Counted from the stretch's first letter, positions 1 through 6,730 are shown. The stretch is DNA of 15,325 nucleotides from Candidatus Bipolaricaulota bacterium (GCA_021163465.1 JAGGWU010000094.1:1-15325), one strand, 5' to 3'. Numbers and translations: made by a program. The notes: generated by a model not told the origin, from the letters alone.

Positions 1-2
1 AG

Positions 3-263
3 GAGTTCTACATCCCGTGTTTGGGCGAGGTGACCACCGCTGAGGAGTTCCTGGCGCTGGCACAGAAGTGGCAGTGGTACTACAACGTGGAGCGTCCCCA
101 TTTCGGGGCGGGGATGGAGGGGAGGACCCCGATGGAGAGGCTGCGGGAGCTGGGATTGGATTTTCCAGATGAGTTCGCGGCGTTTCCTGTGGTACTCTTG
201 GACGAGGTGGCGGTGATCTGGGCCTCTAAGGGGGGTCACGATGTGTTGGCCTATTACATCTAA
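3..263 (+). CDS. IS481-like transposase, C-terminal part (5' end outside window)
   Basis: The frame is open from the window edge to a TAA at 261-263, giving about 86 residues. The segment WYYNVERPHFGAGMEGRTPMERL is split here as WYYNVERPH followed closely by GRTPMERL; this is the end of a DDE integrase-core transposase, where the catalytic Glu helix is followed by an N-x-x-R-PH motif and a 'TPxERL' tail, as in IS481/IS3-type enzymes. The catalytic Asp residues and the DNA-binding domain lie upstream of the window, so integrity cannot be judged. What remains has no stop or frameshift, unlike the transposases downstream. Family assignment between IS481 and related rve-core groups is from memory of the motif, not a search. 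Confidence 0.7.
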   Translation, partial: EFYIPCLGEVTTAEEFLALAQKWQWYYNVERPHFGAGMEGRTPMERLRELGLDFPDEFAAFPVVLLDEVAVIWASKGGHDVLAYYI

Positions 264-281
264 ACGCACCGAACCAGGGGG

Positions 282-309
282 ACCCGAGCTTGGGACATGA
301 GACGGGACA
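282..309 (+). repeat. Putative right end of the IS481-like element
   Basis: Eighteen bases after the transposase stop lies ACCCGAGCTTGGGACATGAG (282-301), followed by ACGGGACA. A 20-nt near copy (18/20 matches) occurs in inverse orientation at 5549-5568, away from any transposase of this type. A short sequence repeated next to IS debris and just outside a transposase gene is most simply an IS terminal sequence. The exact outer boundary is not visible because the left end is missing. Confidence 0.35.
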
Positions 310-335
310 CCCCCTGCGGCCAACTTGACCACAGG

Positions 336-838
336 GGTGATGCAAATGAAATTTACAACAAAAAGTTTACCTCCCTCTTCGAACGGGAAGACCGGGCAAA
401 GATCTACCACTTCCTGAAGAAGACCCCCTTAAAGAAGCACTTGTGATCCCACCGAGATCCTCCGACCCCAGGCCAAAAGGACCCCTACGTGGGCAGGCTC
501 GAGGACGGGAAGACCAGGGGTTTCCAGCTTCTGGTCTTCTCCTTCCCCTACAAAGGAAGGGCCATCCCATTCTGGTTCCTTATCTTCTCATCCCGCACCA
601 TCTCCCAGCAGGAAACCTCCCGGAACCTGGTGCACCTTGGGCCTTCTTCCAGGTGAAGGAGCTTTTGGGCGAAAGGCCCCTGGTTCTTGATCGGGAATTC
701 AGCTACAGTTGGCTCCTTTCCCGGCTCAAGGAGGCGGGGATCCACTTCGTCGTGCGCCTCAAGGCCGCCCGACACCCCACCTTCACCGACAAGGAAGGCC
801 AAAAGAGACGATTGTCTTTAGCTCCTGGGGAAGAGGAC
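336..838 (+). pseudogene. Decayed IS4-like transposase
   Basis: Transposase-like peptide can be read only by changing frame. The N-terminal part (from about 336) reads FTSLFEREDRAKIYHFLKK and stops at TGA 444-446. Frame +1 then gives DPTEILRPQAK (445-477), frame 0 gives YVGRLEDGKTRGFQLLVF and AIPFWFLIFSSRTIS (486-608), and a further shift near 635 gives LVLDREFSYSWLLSRLKEAG and FVVRLKAARHPTFTDKEGQ to about 838. The 'LVLDREFSY' block matches the region of the second catalytic Asp in IS4-family transposases. At least one nonsense codon, two frameshifts and an internal deletion make it non-functional. The 3' end of the gene is lost where the SRP RNA unit begins. Confidence 0.7.
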
Positions 839-855
839 AGAAAAACAGCCCGTGC
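838..855 (-). terminator. Terminator at the 3' end of the SRP RNA
   Basis: On the minus strand the closing helix strand GCACGGGC (855-848) is followed by CUG and a run of five U. The strand pairs with GCCCGUGC at the SRP RNA 5' end, so the long closing helix plus U tract can act as an intrinsic terminator for the tRNA-SRP unit. Confidence 0.5.
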
Positions 856-1117
856 GGACCTCCGTCGGTGCCCTTCGGCGGGCGCCTCCGGGCCTTCGGC
901 TCAGGCCAAGTGATCCCCTATCACCCGCAGGGACCGGCTTACCGTTGCTCCCTTCCGGGCCTGGCGGGGTTTGCCGGTTTGCGTCGTAGGGGGCTCGGCC
1001 GTCGACGCCTCCGCACCCAGCCCGCTTCCGCCTCCGGACCTCTCGGGAGGCCCATCGGCCCCACGTATAGCGGGTTTTGGGTACAGGGGACCGCTAACCC
1101 CCCGCCGTGCACGGGCC
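846..1117 (-). ncRNA. ffs: Signal recognition particle RNA, long bacterial form
   Basis: This is the RNA scaffold of the signal recognition particle, which binds Ffh (SRP54) and targets nascent membrane and secreted proteins. The minus strand contains the hallmark helix 8 core GCCAGGCCCGGAAGGGAGCA (963-944), with the GGAA tetraloop and the A-rich asymmetric loop, closed by CCGGCAAACC and GGUAAGCCGG. Towards the 5' end lies an Alu-type domain with UAGCGGUCCCCUGUACCC and CCCGCUAU (about 1097-1060). The 5' strand GCCCGUGC (1116-1109) pairs perfectly with GCACGGGC (855-848), which sets a length near 270 nt, as in Bacillus- or Thermus-type SRP RNA and much longer than the 4.5S RNA of E. coli. It starts 3 nt after tRNA-Ser and is probably released from a common precursor. 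Ends are inferred from pairing, to within a few bases. Confidence 0.92.
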
Positions 1118-1120
1118 TAG

Positions 1121-1208
1121 CGGAGGGGGTGGGATTCGAACCCACGGCGCCCTTCTGGGGCGCACACGCTCTCCAGGCGTGCCTGTTCGTCCGCTCCAGC
1201 ACCCCTCC
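1121..1208 (-). tRNA. tRNA-Ser(GGA)
   Basis: The minus strand folds as a class II tRNA: acceptor GGAGGGG/CCCCUCC with discriminator G, anticodon stem CACGC/GCGUG around loop CUGGAGA (anticodon GGA), a long variable arm (GCGCCC...GGGCGC) and a T arm GUGGG-UUCGAAU-CCCAC. It decodes UCC and UCU. No CCA is encoded, so it must be added after transcription. It lies 7 nt downstream of tRNA-Arg and 3 nt upstream of the SRP RNA. Confidence 0.95.
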
Positions 1209-1215
1209 GATCCAG

Positions 1216-1289
1216 TACGCCCGGGAGGACTCGAACCTCCGACCTGCGGCTTAGGAAGCCGCTGCTCTGTCCTGCTGAGCTACGGGCGC
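1216..1289 (-). tRNA. tRNA-Arg(CCU)
   Basis: The minus strand gives a 74-nt class I cloverleaf: acceptor GCGCCCG/CGGGCGU with discriminator A, D arm GCUC/GAGC, anticodon stem GCGGC/GCCGC around UUCCUAA (anticodon CCU), and T arm GGAGG-UUCGAGU-CCUCC. It reads AGG. No CCA is encoded. It is the first gene of the tRNA-tRNA-SRP unit and sits 10 nt after a good -10 box. Confidence 0.95.
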
Positions 1290-1299
1290 ACCCACAAGA

Positions 1300-1328
1300 A
1301 TCATAATAACTCCGCCTCGGAACGACAA
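1300..1328 (-). promoter_or_regulatory. Sigma-70-type promoter of the tRNA-Arg/tRNA-Ser/SRP RNA unit
   Basis: On the minus strand TTGTCG (1328-1323) and TATGAT (1305-1300) are separated by exactly 17 bp, matching the consensus boxes at 4/6 and 5/6. The tRNA-Arg 5' end follows 10 nt later, so the expected start lies just upstream of the mature tRNA. No other promoter is visible before tRNA-Ser or the SRP RNA. Confidence 0.7.
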
Positions 1329-1389
1329 GGGCCAAAGGTCATCTCCACCTTAGGTTGCACAAACAAAAATCAAATTTGACAATTACGTA

Positions 1390-1690
1390 ATGAGAAAGGT
1401 GCGAGAGCTCATATCCTGACAAAGCTCCCGGTCGCTGATCCCTCTTCTACAGCGGGTTCAAGCCCAGCTCGGATATCTTCCCGTTGAAGGGCTTGAGGAA
1501 GCGGCGAAACAACTTAGGATCCCCGTGAGCTGTGTTTACGGCGTGGCCACCTTTTACTCACGGTTTACTTTGCACCCGCGGGCACGGCATCTAGTGCAAT
1601 TGTGTCAGGGAACCGCCTGCCACGTGCAGGGAAGCGGGCGCGTCTTGGGGGCACTGGAACGGGAGCCGGAGTTGACACCAGGAAGAACTA
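1390..1690 (+). pseudogene. Remnant of a NuoE/HndA-like [2Fe-2S] subunit
   Basis: Members of this family are thioredoxin-like [2Fe-2S] subunits of complex I or NAD(P)-dependent hydrogenases. One frame reads MRKVRELIS, then TGA (1417-1419), then SLIPLLQRVQAQLGYLPVEG, LEEAAKQLRIPVS, CVYGVATFYSRF and LCQGTACHVQGS. The 'GxxTFYxxF' motif and the first Cys pair (C-x4-C) are family hallmarks. The match fades after 'ELTPG' near 1690, so the second Cys pair and the C-terminal third are missing. The sequence beyond belongs to the IS256-like element read on the other strand. No continuation is seen on the far side of that element. An early nonsense codon plus truncation make this non-functional. Confidence 0.75.
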
Positions 1691-1704
1691 TGTACGGTTT
1701 CATG

Positions 1705-2789
1705 GCCTTGGGCAAGCTCGTACTTCACGGCGAAGATCTGCAGAAGCTCGTAGCTTTTGGCCTTTACCGCCGGCACCGGCCTTCGCAACCATCGGTCCTT
1801 GCAGATCCACCACATGGATGAACAAGTTCACCTCCAGGGCCTGCCGCGACGGGAAATGCCCACCTAGCTCGAGCCTCCTCCACCGGGTTGGTGGTGTAGA
1901 TGTGCCTGCGCACTTCCAGGAATTTCGGCCTTTGCGGAAAGCTCCCTGGCCCATTCTTCCTTCTCTTCTTCCACCGCCTCCCAACAGAAGCACGAAAAGC
2001 CTTTCCCTCTCCTCTTTGTCGTCGGCGCCCTTTATCTTCCGCAGGAGCCTCGCCGCCTCCCGGTAAGCCCCATCGGAAAGCTTTCTTCTCAGGTTCCGTT
2101 GCAGGTGCGAAAGGGAAGCTCTTGGTCAGGGGGAGAGCTTCCCGATCAGCTCCTCCACCCCGGGGAAATCGTCGGTCACGAACACCAACACCCGCTTCAC
2201 CCCCCGGTTCACCAAGTCCTGGAACACCTCGGCCCAGGCCTTCTCGGTCTCCTTCCCTGGGAAGATCCAGAACTACGGGATCTCCTTGAGTTTGCCTTCC
2301 TCAGTGCGCAGCTTGGCCCGGTACCCATCGATGAGCACACAGAACCAATCGCCTTTGAGGGGCTGGGTCTTATAGAAGGAGAGCTTCTTATCAGCGCTCC
2401 CCCAGGGCCTCTCTCGAAAACGGAAGGCCGAGGCTTTTCAGGGCCTGCTCCATTTGAGCTTGGGAGTAGCCGTTGGCGAGCATGGCGCCCAATACCTCGT
2501 AGTCCCGGCCCGTTTCCAGGGAGGATGGAGGGACGGAAGCTGTGGCCGTAGCGGACCCGGGGGACCGAAAGCTTCGGCTCCCCCATGGTGAGCTTTAAGC
2601 TGCGGCGGTAGAACCCGTTGGCCTTCTCCTTGGGATGCTGCTCTAAAAACCTTCACGTTCCCGTTTCATGAGCTCGTTGAGAAAAGGTGCACGAGGGAAG
2701 AGGATTCGCTGTTCCTTTTTGGCCTGGAGTTCATCCAGGATCCGATCCAGCCAATCGGGCTCCCGTTGCTCCTTTCTCCCCTGTCTCAT
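1705..2789 (-). pseudogene. Decayed IS256-family (mutator-type) transposase
   Basis: Minus-strand peptide begins MRQGRKEQREPDWLDRILDE at ATG 2789 behind GGGAGG, and stops at TAG after about 49 residues. Frame changes then give KANGFYRRSLKLTMGEPKL, RDYEVLGAMLANGYSQAQME, WFCVLIDGYRAKLRTEEGK (then TAG), KAWAEVFQDLVNRGVKRVLV, VTDDFPGVEELIGKL, HIYTTNPVEEARA and RPVPAVKAKSYELLQIF. The 'LIDGYRAK' and 'VTDDFPG' blocks correspond to the first and second catalytic Asp of IS256-family DDE transposases, and 'IYTTNPVE' precedes the catalytic Glu region. Several stops and shifts show inactivity. Its 3' end abuts the NuoE-like remnant, so it probably inserted there. Terminal inverted repeats could not be fixed. 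Confidence 0.75.
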
Positions 2790-2829
2790 CGCCTCCCGAC
2801 AATTTTTCCCTGTACCCCCTAAGCGCTAA

Positions 2830-3059
2830 GGAGCTGATGGAGCGGAAGCTTTTAACCAAGAGGGGGCGGGCGTTGTATGGGCCGAGGGAAGGTGGTGGGG
2901 CAGGTGAAAGCGCTGGGGGATAGGTTCACGCGACGGGGAAGGAGGGCGGCCAGGAGCGAGTTCCGCCTCCTGTGTGCCTTCTACAACCTCCTCAAGTTGG
3001 TGCTTGCGGGGGTGGCCAGGTGGAAGGGAAGGGACATTCCCCTACCTCAACCCGCGTGA
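2830..3059 (+). pseudogene. Transposase 3'-end remnant (copy A, probably IS1182/IS4-like)
   Basis: The plus strand reads ELMERKLLTKRGRALYG (about 2830-2880), then after a +1 shift GRGKVVGQVKALGDRF, RRAARSEFRLLCAFYNLLKL and WKGRDIPLPQPA to TGA 3057-3059. The 'KRGRALY...RAARSEFRLLCxxxNLLKL' layout is typical of the C-terminal end of IS1182-like DDE transposases, with an Arg-rich stretch before a final 'NLLKL' helix. The N-terminal two thirds, including the catalytic residues, are missing. A second copy with the same ending lies on the opposite strand at 13828-13965. The family name is from motif memory. Confidence 0.65.
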
Positions 3060-3099
3060 GGGGAACAAAGCCAGGTTCCCCAGGCCGGTCCCATTTACC
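2944..3099 (+). repeat. Inverted repeat arm A (IS 3' end)
   Basis: This stretch, covering the end of transposase copy A and about 40 nt after its stop, matches the minus strand of 13788-13951. In the last 85 nt (3015-3099) I count 6 differences, all transitions. Similarity stops at TACC (3096-3099), which probably marks the end of the insertion sequence; metF remnant follows within about 40 nt. Confidence 0.8.
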
Positions 3100-3135
3100 T
3101 TCTTAACCGAAAAGACTTTAAGCGACAGGCTCTAA

Positions 3136-3364
3136 AAGAGCGCCTGGATGGCGCGGTTCATGAACGAGAATATCGCTTGGGATAAACGTGCCCGAGGGGT
3201 GATTGCCGAGATGGAGCGGGCGGGGACAAAGGAGGTGAGCGCCAAGATCTGCGCCCGGATCATCCGATAAGGTTAAACCGTATTGCCGGGGGATCCATCT
3301 CATGCCCATGGGCTGGGAGGACCTGGTGCCGAACATCTTGGAACTCGCCGGAATAAATCCGTGA
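3136..3364 (+). pseudogene. metF: C-terminal remnant of methylenetetrahydrofolate reductase
   Basis: MetF reduces methylene-THF to methyl-THF in the methyl branch of the Wood-Ljungdahl pathway and in methionine synthesis. The frame after TAA 3133-3135 reads KSAWMARFMNENIAWDKRA, EMERAGTKEVSAKICARIIR and stops at TAA 3268. One base over, the peptide continues KVKPYCRGIHLMPMGWEDLV and PNILELAGINP to TGA 3362-3364. 'KSAxMARFMNEN' and the final 'GIHLMPxGWED' are typical of the end of the MetF barrel, where the chain forms the last strands and helices. The first two thirds are gone; IS copy A ends about 35 nt upstream. A stop, a 1-nt shift and the truncation show it is dead. Its position just before fhs suggests an ancestral metF-fhs pair. 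Confidence 0.75.
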
Positions 3365-3430
3365 CGGGTGACGCGTAACGCGTGACGGGCGAAAACAAAA
3401 CTCGTCACGCGTCACCCATTACGCGTCACG
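3360..3430. repeat. GTGACG-rich imperfect inverted repeat
   Basis: Two arms of about 30 nt built from GTGACG, GCGT and GGGTGACGCG units (3360-3390 and 3401-3430) face each other across an A-rich spacer (GAAAACAAAACT). They are imperfectly complementary. A related short string, TGACGCGTGATGGGCG, occurs at 6703-6718 after bpsA. The element sits between the metF stop and the fhs ribosome binding site. There is no U tract, so it is not an obvious terminator. Confidence 0.7.
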
Positions 3431-3449
3431 GAAGTTTAAGGAGGTGAAG

Positions 3450-5210
3450 GTGCCGTACGATCCCACGAAGCTCGCCGACTGGGAGATCGCGGCGGAGGCG
3501 GAAAAGCACATGCCCACCCCCGAGGAGTGGGTGGAAAGGCTCGGCCTGAAAAAGGACGAGATCATTCCCTATGGGAGGATCTGCAAACTGGACTACTTGA
3601 AGATCTATGAGCGGCTGAAGGACCGCCCCGACGGAAAATACATCGAGATCACCGCTATAACGCCCACCCCCCTGGGAGAAGGCAAGACCACCACCACCTT
3701 GGGCCTTATCGAGGGGTTGGCCAAGCGGGGAAAGAATGTGGGGGGATGTATCCGCCAGCCCTCCGCCGGCCCCACCTTCAACATCAAGGGGACGGCCGCC
3801 GGGGGAGGGAACGCCCTCCTCATCCCCATGACCGAATTTACCCTGGGTCTGACCGGCGATATCGACGCTATCACCAACGCCCACAACCTCGCCATGGTGG
3901 CCATCACTTCCCGCCTCCAGCACGAGTTCAACTATTCCGACGAACAGCTGGCCAAAAGGGGTTTGAGACGCCTGGACATCGATCCGCGGCGGGTAGAGTG
4001 GCGGTGGGCGATCGACTTCTGCGCGCAAGCCCTGCGGCGGATCATCATCGGGCTCGGGGGAAAGATGGACGGTTTCATGATGGAATCCGGCTTCCAGATC
4101 TCGGTCTCAAGCGAGCTCATGGCCATCCTCTCCATCGTGCAGGATCTAAAGGATCTGCGGGAGCGGATCGGCCAGATCACCCTGGCCTACGACAAGCGCG
4201 GAAACCCCATCACCGCCGAAGATCTCGAGGTGGCCGGGGCCATGGCGGCCTGGATGCGGAACACCATCAACCCCACTCTCTGCTGCACCGTGGAATACCA
4301 GCCGGTGCTGGTACACGCCGGGCCCTTCGCCAACATCGCCATCGGCCAGTCCTCGGTGATTGGGGATTTATTAGGCTTAAAGCTCTTCGACTACCACGTC
4401 ACCGAGTCGGGGTTCGGCGCCGATATCGGTTTCGAGAAGTTCTGGAACGTCAAATGCAGGATAAGCGGCCTTGTCCCCAACGTCTCGGTGATCGTGTGCA
4501 CCATCCGGGCCCTGAAGATGCACGGCGGGGGCCCCAGGGTGGTGCCAGGGAGGCCACTGGCCGAGGAGTACCAAAAGGAGAACCTGGAGCTTGTGGAGCG
4601 GGGAATCCCGAACCTCCTCCACCACATCGAGACGGTGAAGAAATCCGGGATAAAGCCGGTTGTATGTATCAACCGGTTTCACACCGATACCGACGCCGAG
4701 ATAGATCTTGTGCGACGGGCGGCGGAGCGGGCCGGGGCCCGGTGTGCGGTCTCGGAGCATTGGCTCAAAGGGGGAGAGGGGGCGCTGGAGCTCGCCGACG
4801 CCGTCATCGAGGCGTGTGAGGAGCCGGTGGAGTTCCGATACCTCTACCCGTTGGAGATGCCGCTCAGGGAACGGGTGGAGCTCATTGCCAGGGAAGTCTA
4901 CGGGGCGGACGGTGTTTCCTGGACGCCCCAAGCCGAGGCCAAGGCCAAGGAGTTCGAGGAAGATCCGCGGTTCCGGGACTTTTACACCATGATGGTCAAG
5001 ACCCATCTCTCACTTTCCCACGACCCCAACGTGAAAGGGGTGCCCAAGGGCTGGGTCCTTCCCATCCGGGATATCCTCGTTTTCACCGGGGCTAGGTTCC
5101 TCTGTCCTGTGGCGGGGGACATCAAGCTCATGCCCGGGACCTCCTCGGATCCCGCCTTCCGGCGGATAGACATCGACCCCGAGACCGGTCAGGTCAAAGG
5201 CCTTTTCTGA
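3450..5210 (+). CDS. fhs: Formate-tetrahydrofolate ligase
   Basis: This enzyme makes 10-formyl-THF from formate, THF and ATP in the cytosol, the entry step of the methyl branch of the Wood-Ljungdahl pathway and of one-carbon supply. The protein has 586 residues, somewhat longer than the usual 555-560. The ATP-binding P-loop TPTPLGEGKTT is at residues 71-81. NIKGTAAGGGN (111-121) occupies the first family signature but differs from the usual G-I-K-G-G-A-A-G-G-G-Y. VCTIRALKMHGG (349-360) matches the second signature except for Cys in place of Ala. GTG 3450 is chosen because AAGGAGG (3438-3444) ends 5 nt upstream; the GTG at 3444 lies inside that site. It is the only intact folate gene here, with a broken metF just upstream and an IS110 remnant about 50 nt downstream. 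The signature changes suggest a divergent branch of the family, not a loss of function. Confidence 0.95.
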   Translation: MPYDPTKLADWEIAAEAEKHMPTPEEWVERLGLKKDEIIPYGRICKLDYLKIYERLKDRPDGKYIEITAITPTPLGEGKTTTTLGLIEGLAKRGKNVGGCIRQPSAGPTFNIKGTAAGGGNALLIPMTEFTLGLTGDIDAITNAHNLAMVAITSRLQHEFNYSDEQLAKRGLRRLDIDPRRVEWRWAIDFCAQALRRIIIGLGGKMDGFMMESGFQISVSSELMAILSIVQDLKDLRERIGQITLAYDKRGNPITAEDLEVAGAMAAWMRNTINPTLCCTVEYQPVLVHAGPFANIAIGQSSVIGDLLGLKLFDYHVTESGFGADIGFEKFWNVKCRISGLVPNVSVIVCTIRALKMHGGGPRVVPGRPLAEEYQKENLELVERGIPNLLHHIETVKKSGIKPVVCINRFHTDTDAEIDLVRRAAERAGARCAVSEHWLKGGEGALELADAVIEACEEPVEFRYLYPLEMPLRERVELIAREVYGADGVSWTPQAEAKAKEFEEDPRFRDFYTMMVKTHLSLSHDPNVKGVPKGWVLPIRDILVFTGARFLCPVAGDIKLMPGTSSDPAFRRIDIDPETGQVKGLF

Positions 5211-5262
5211 TACCCCCGCACGTAGAGCCGGGCCGCGGAGAGGTCCGCCGGTTTGGCCGGAA

Positions 5263-5533
5263 GTGGAGGTCGCGGCGTTGGTGGGGGTGGCCCCGTTCAA
5301 CCAGGACAGCGGCCGGTGGCGTGGGAAGGGGAGGCAGGGCTTTGGTGAGGACGGTGCTGTACATGGCGACGTTGGCGGCGACCAAATGGAATCCGGTGAT
5401 CCGAGGGTTCTTAATCCGGGCGGGAAGGCCGGAGAAGGTGGCGTCAGTGGCCTGCATGGGGAGGCTTCTTGTGGTCCTGAACGCCATCGTCAGGGATGGA
5501 CGTCCATGGCGCAACAGCCCTGCTTCCCCTTGA
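5263..5533 (+). pseudogene. IS110-family transposase C-terminal remnant
   Basis: The frame from 5263 reads EVAALVGVAPFNQDSGRWRG, the helix-hairpin-helix (transposase_20) part of IS110 enzymes. Around 5318-5330 the reading shifts by one base and continues ALVRTVLYMATLAATKWNPV, RPEKVASVACMGRLLVVLNA and RDGRPW to a stop at 5531-5533. 'LVGVAPFNxDSGxWRG' and 'RxVLYMAxxxATxxNPVI' are family hallmarks. The N-terminal DEDD domain is missing and the frame is broken, so it is inactive. It fills most of the 430 nt between fhs and bpsA. Confidence 0.8.
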
Positions 5534-5548
5534 CCCGCAAGACAGTTG

Positions 5549-5568
5549 CTCATGTCCCGAGCTCAGGT
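5549..5568 (-). repeat. Solo copy of an IS terminal-like sequence
   Basis: The minus strand reads ACCTGAGCTCGGGACATGAG, 18/20 identical to 282-301 next to the IS481-like transposase. It lies just after the IS110 remnant, so a second element probably once ended here. On the plus strand it is followed by six T (5568-5573), but no convincing hairpin precedes them. Confidence 0.35.
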
Positions 5569-5576
5569 TTTTTCGG

Positions 5577-5605
5577 ATGAAACGCGTTCGGAGATAGTTT
5601 ATGCT
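5577..5605 (+). promoter_or_regulatory. Possible promoter of the polyamine operon
   Basis: ATGAAA (5577-5582) and TATGCT (5600-5605) are 17 bp apart, each matching the sigma-70 consensus at 4/6. They lie in the short AT-richer stretch between IS debris and the bpsA ribosome binding site (AGGAGGT, 5637-5643). This is the best candidate I see, but it is weak. Confidence 0.3.
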
Positions 5606-5649
5606 TTTGCCCCTCCAAACGGAGAGATCAAGCTACAGGAGGTGTGGCC

Positions 5650-6705
5650 TTGACGCTTAAGGAGATCGCTGAACGGGCACGAAAGGACGTGAAAGTCCCC
5701 ATAGCAGAACGAGACGTGGAACGGGCGATTTCTGCCCTCCTCGCCTCCGAGGACATATGGCGCGTGCTCGATCTTTCCGGGACCCCGGTAATGGCCCTGG
5801 TGCGGGTCCTCTCCACCCTTAGGGAATTGGGGCTCCTGAGCTGGGACGGAGGGCGCCTCGTGCTCACCCCGGCGGGGCGGGAGCTCGCCGACAACCTCGG
5901 GATCGGACCACGTCGGGAACTCAAGTGCCCCCATTGCGGCGGCCGTGGCACCACCCTCGGCCCTGTAGAGAGGATCGCCGGCAAATTCAGGGAGATCGCG
6001 GCGGATCGTCCCGAGGCTATCCAGGATTATGATCAGGGCTACGTCACCGAGGAGACCACCCTCCATCGGGTAGCGTTCATGTGGTCCCGGGGGGACCTTT
6101 ATGGAAAGGACCTCATCGTGCTCGGGGACGACGATCTCGTCTCCATCGCCTGTGCCCTCACCCGGGCCCCCAGGAAGGTGGTGGTACTGGAGATCGACCG
6201 ACGCCTGGTGGAGTTCATCGGGGATGTCGCCGAGAAGGAGGGCCTTCCCATCGAGGTGAAGCAACACGACCTCCGCGAGCCCCTCCCCCCGGAGCTGAAA
6301 GCCCGCTTCGATACATTCTTCTGCGATCCCACCGAGTCCCTCAGGGGGTTCAAAGTGTTCGCCGAGCGAGGGATCGCGGCGCTCAAGGGTCCCGGGTCCG
6401 CGGGGTACCTGGGCCTCACCCACTGCGAGGCTTCCTACGCCAAGTGGCGCGAGATCCAGCGGTTCCTGCTCGAGGCGGGCGCGGTGATCGCGGAGCTCCG
6501 TGATGCTTTCCACGACTACGTGAACTGGCCCTATATCGACCACATGCGCTCTTGGCCCCACCTCCCCGTCCATCGCCTGCCCGGCCGCGAGGAGATCTGG
6601 TACCGCTCCGCCCTCATTCGTATCGAGGTGGTGGAAGGTCCCACCATCGAGGAGCGCCGCTACGAGGGCGACATCTTCGCCGACGAGGAAGCCGCCACCA
6701 CTTGA
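5650..6705 (+). CDS. bpsA: N4-bis(aminopropyl)spermidine synthase (branched-chain polyamine synthase)
   Basis: BpsA transfers two aminopropyl groups from decarboxylated SAM to the secondary amine of spermidine, making the quaternary branched polyamine found in thermophiles. The 351 residues equal the length I recall for the Thermococcus enzyme. An N-terminal winged-helix-like part (1-85) is followed by CPHC (93-96), then the Rossmann-type methyltransferase-like fold with the hallmark GDDDL (159-163). EIDRRLVEF (181-189) would bind the cosubstrate, and CDPTES (225-230) and YVNWPYID (290-297) follow in the substrate region. AGGAGG at 5637-5642 leaves 7 nt to a TTG at 5650; the GTG at 5644 overlaps the site, so TTG is the likely start. 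It is the first gene of the polyamine operon, 25 nt before pdaD. Confusion with SpeE is unlikely, since a separate speE follows. Confidence 0.93.
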   Translation: MTLKEIAERARKDVKVPIAERDVERAISALLASEDIWRVLDLSGTPVMALVRVLSTLRELGLLSWDGGRLVLTPAGRELADNLGIGPRRELKCPHCGGRGTTLGPVERIAGKFREIAADRPEAIQDYDQGYVTEETTLHRVAFMWSRGDLYGKDLIVLGDDDLVSIACALTRAPRKVVVLEIDRRLVEFIGDVAEKEGLPIEVKQHDLREPLPPELKARFDTFFCDPTESLRGFKVFAERGIAALKGPGSAGYLGLTHCEASYAKWREIQRFLLEAGAVIAELRDAFHDYVNWPYIDHMRSWPHLPVHRLPGREEIWYRSALIRIEVVEGPTIEERRYEGDIFADEEAATT

Positions 6706-6730
6706 CGCGTGATGGGCGAGGAGCCGAAGT

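Noticed and set aside
709..1254. 181-residue plus-strand open frame
   Set aside because: It runs antisense through the SRP RNA and both tRNAs; the RNA structures explain the sequence.
1376..1404. TTGACA at 1376-1381 as a promoter for the NuoE-like remnant
   Set aside because: No acceptable -10 box occurs 16-18 bp downstream.
3360..3430. Possible CRISPR fragment
   Set aside because: Repeat units are of varied length and face each other, with no regular spacers and no cas genes nearby.
3746..4819. 357-residue plus-strand open frame inside fhs
   Set aside because: Out-of-frame shadow of fhs, Arg/His-rich and without domain features.
5555..5575. Intrinsic terminator at the six-T run after the IS110 remnant
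   Set aside because: The preceding GAGCTC palindrome cannot form a stable stem with a loop; the run fits an IS end better.
5599..6573. 324-residue minus-strand open frame
   Set aside because: Antisense to bpsA, whose family motifs are intact; the frame is open because of high GC at codon position three.
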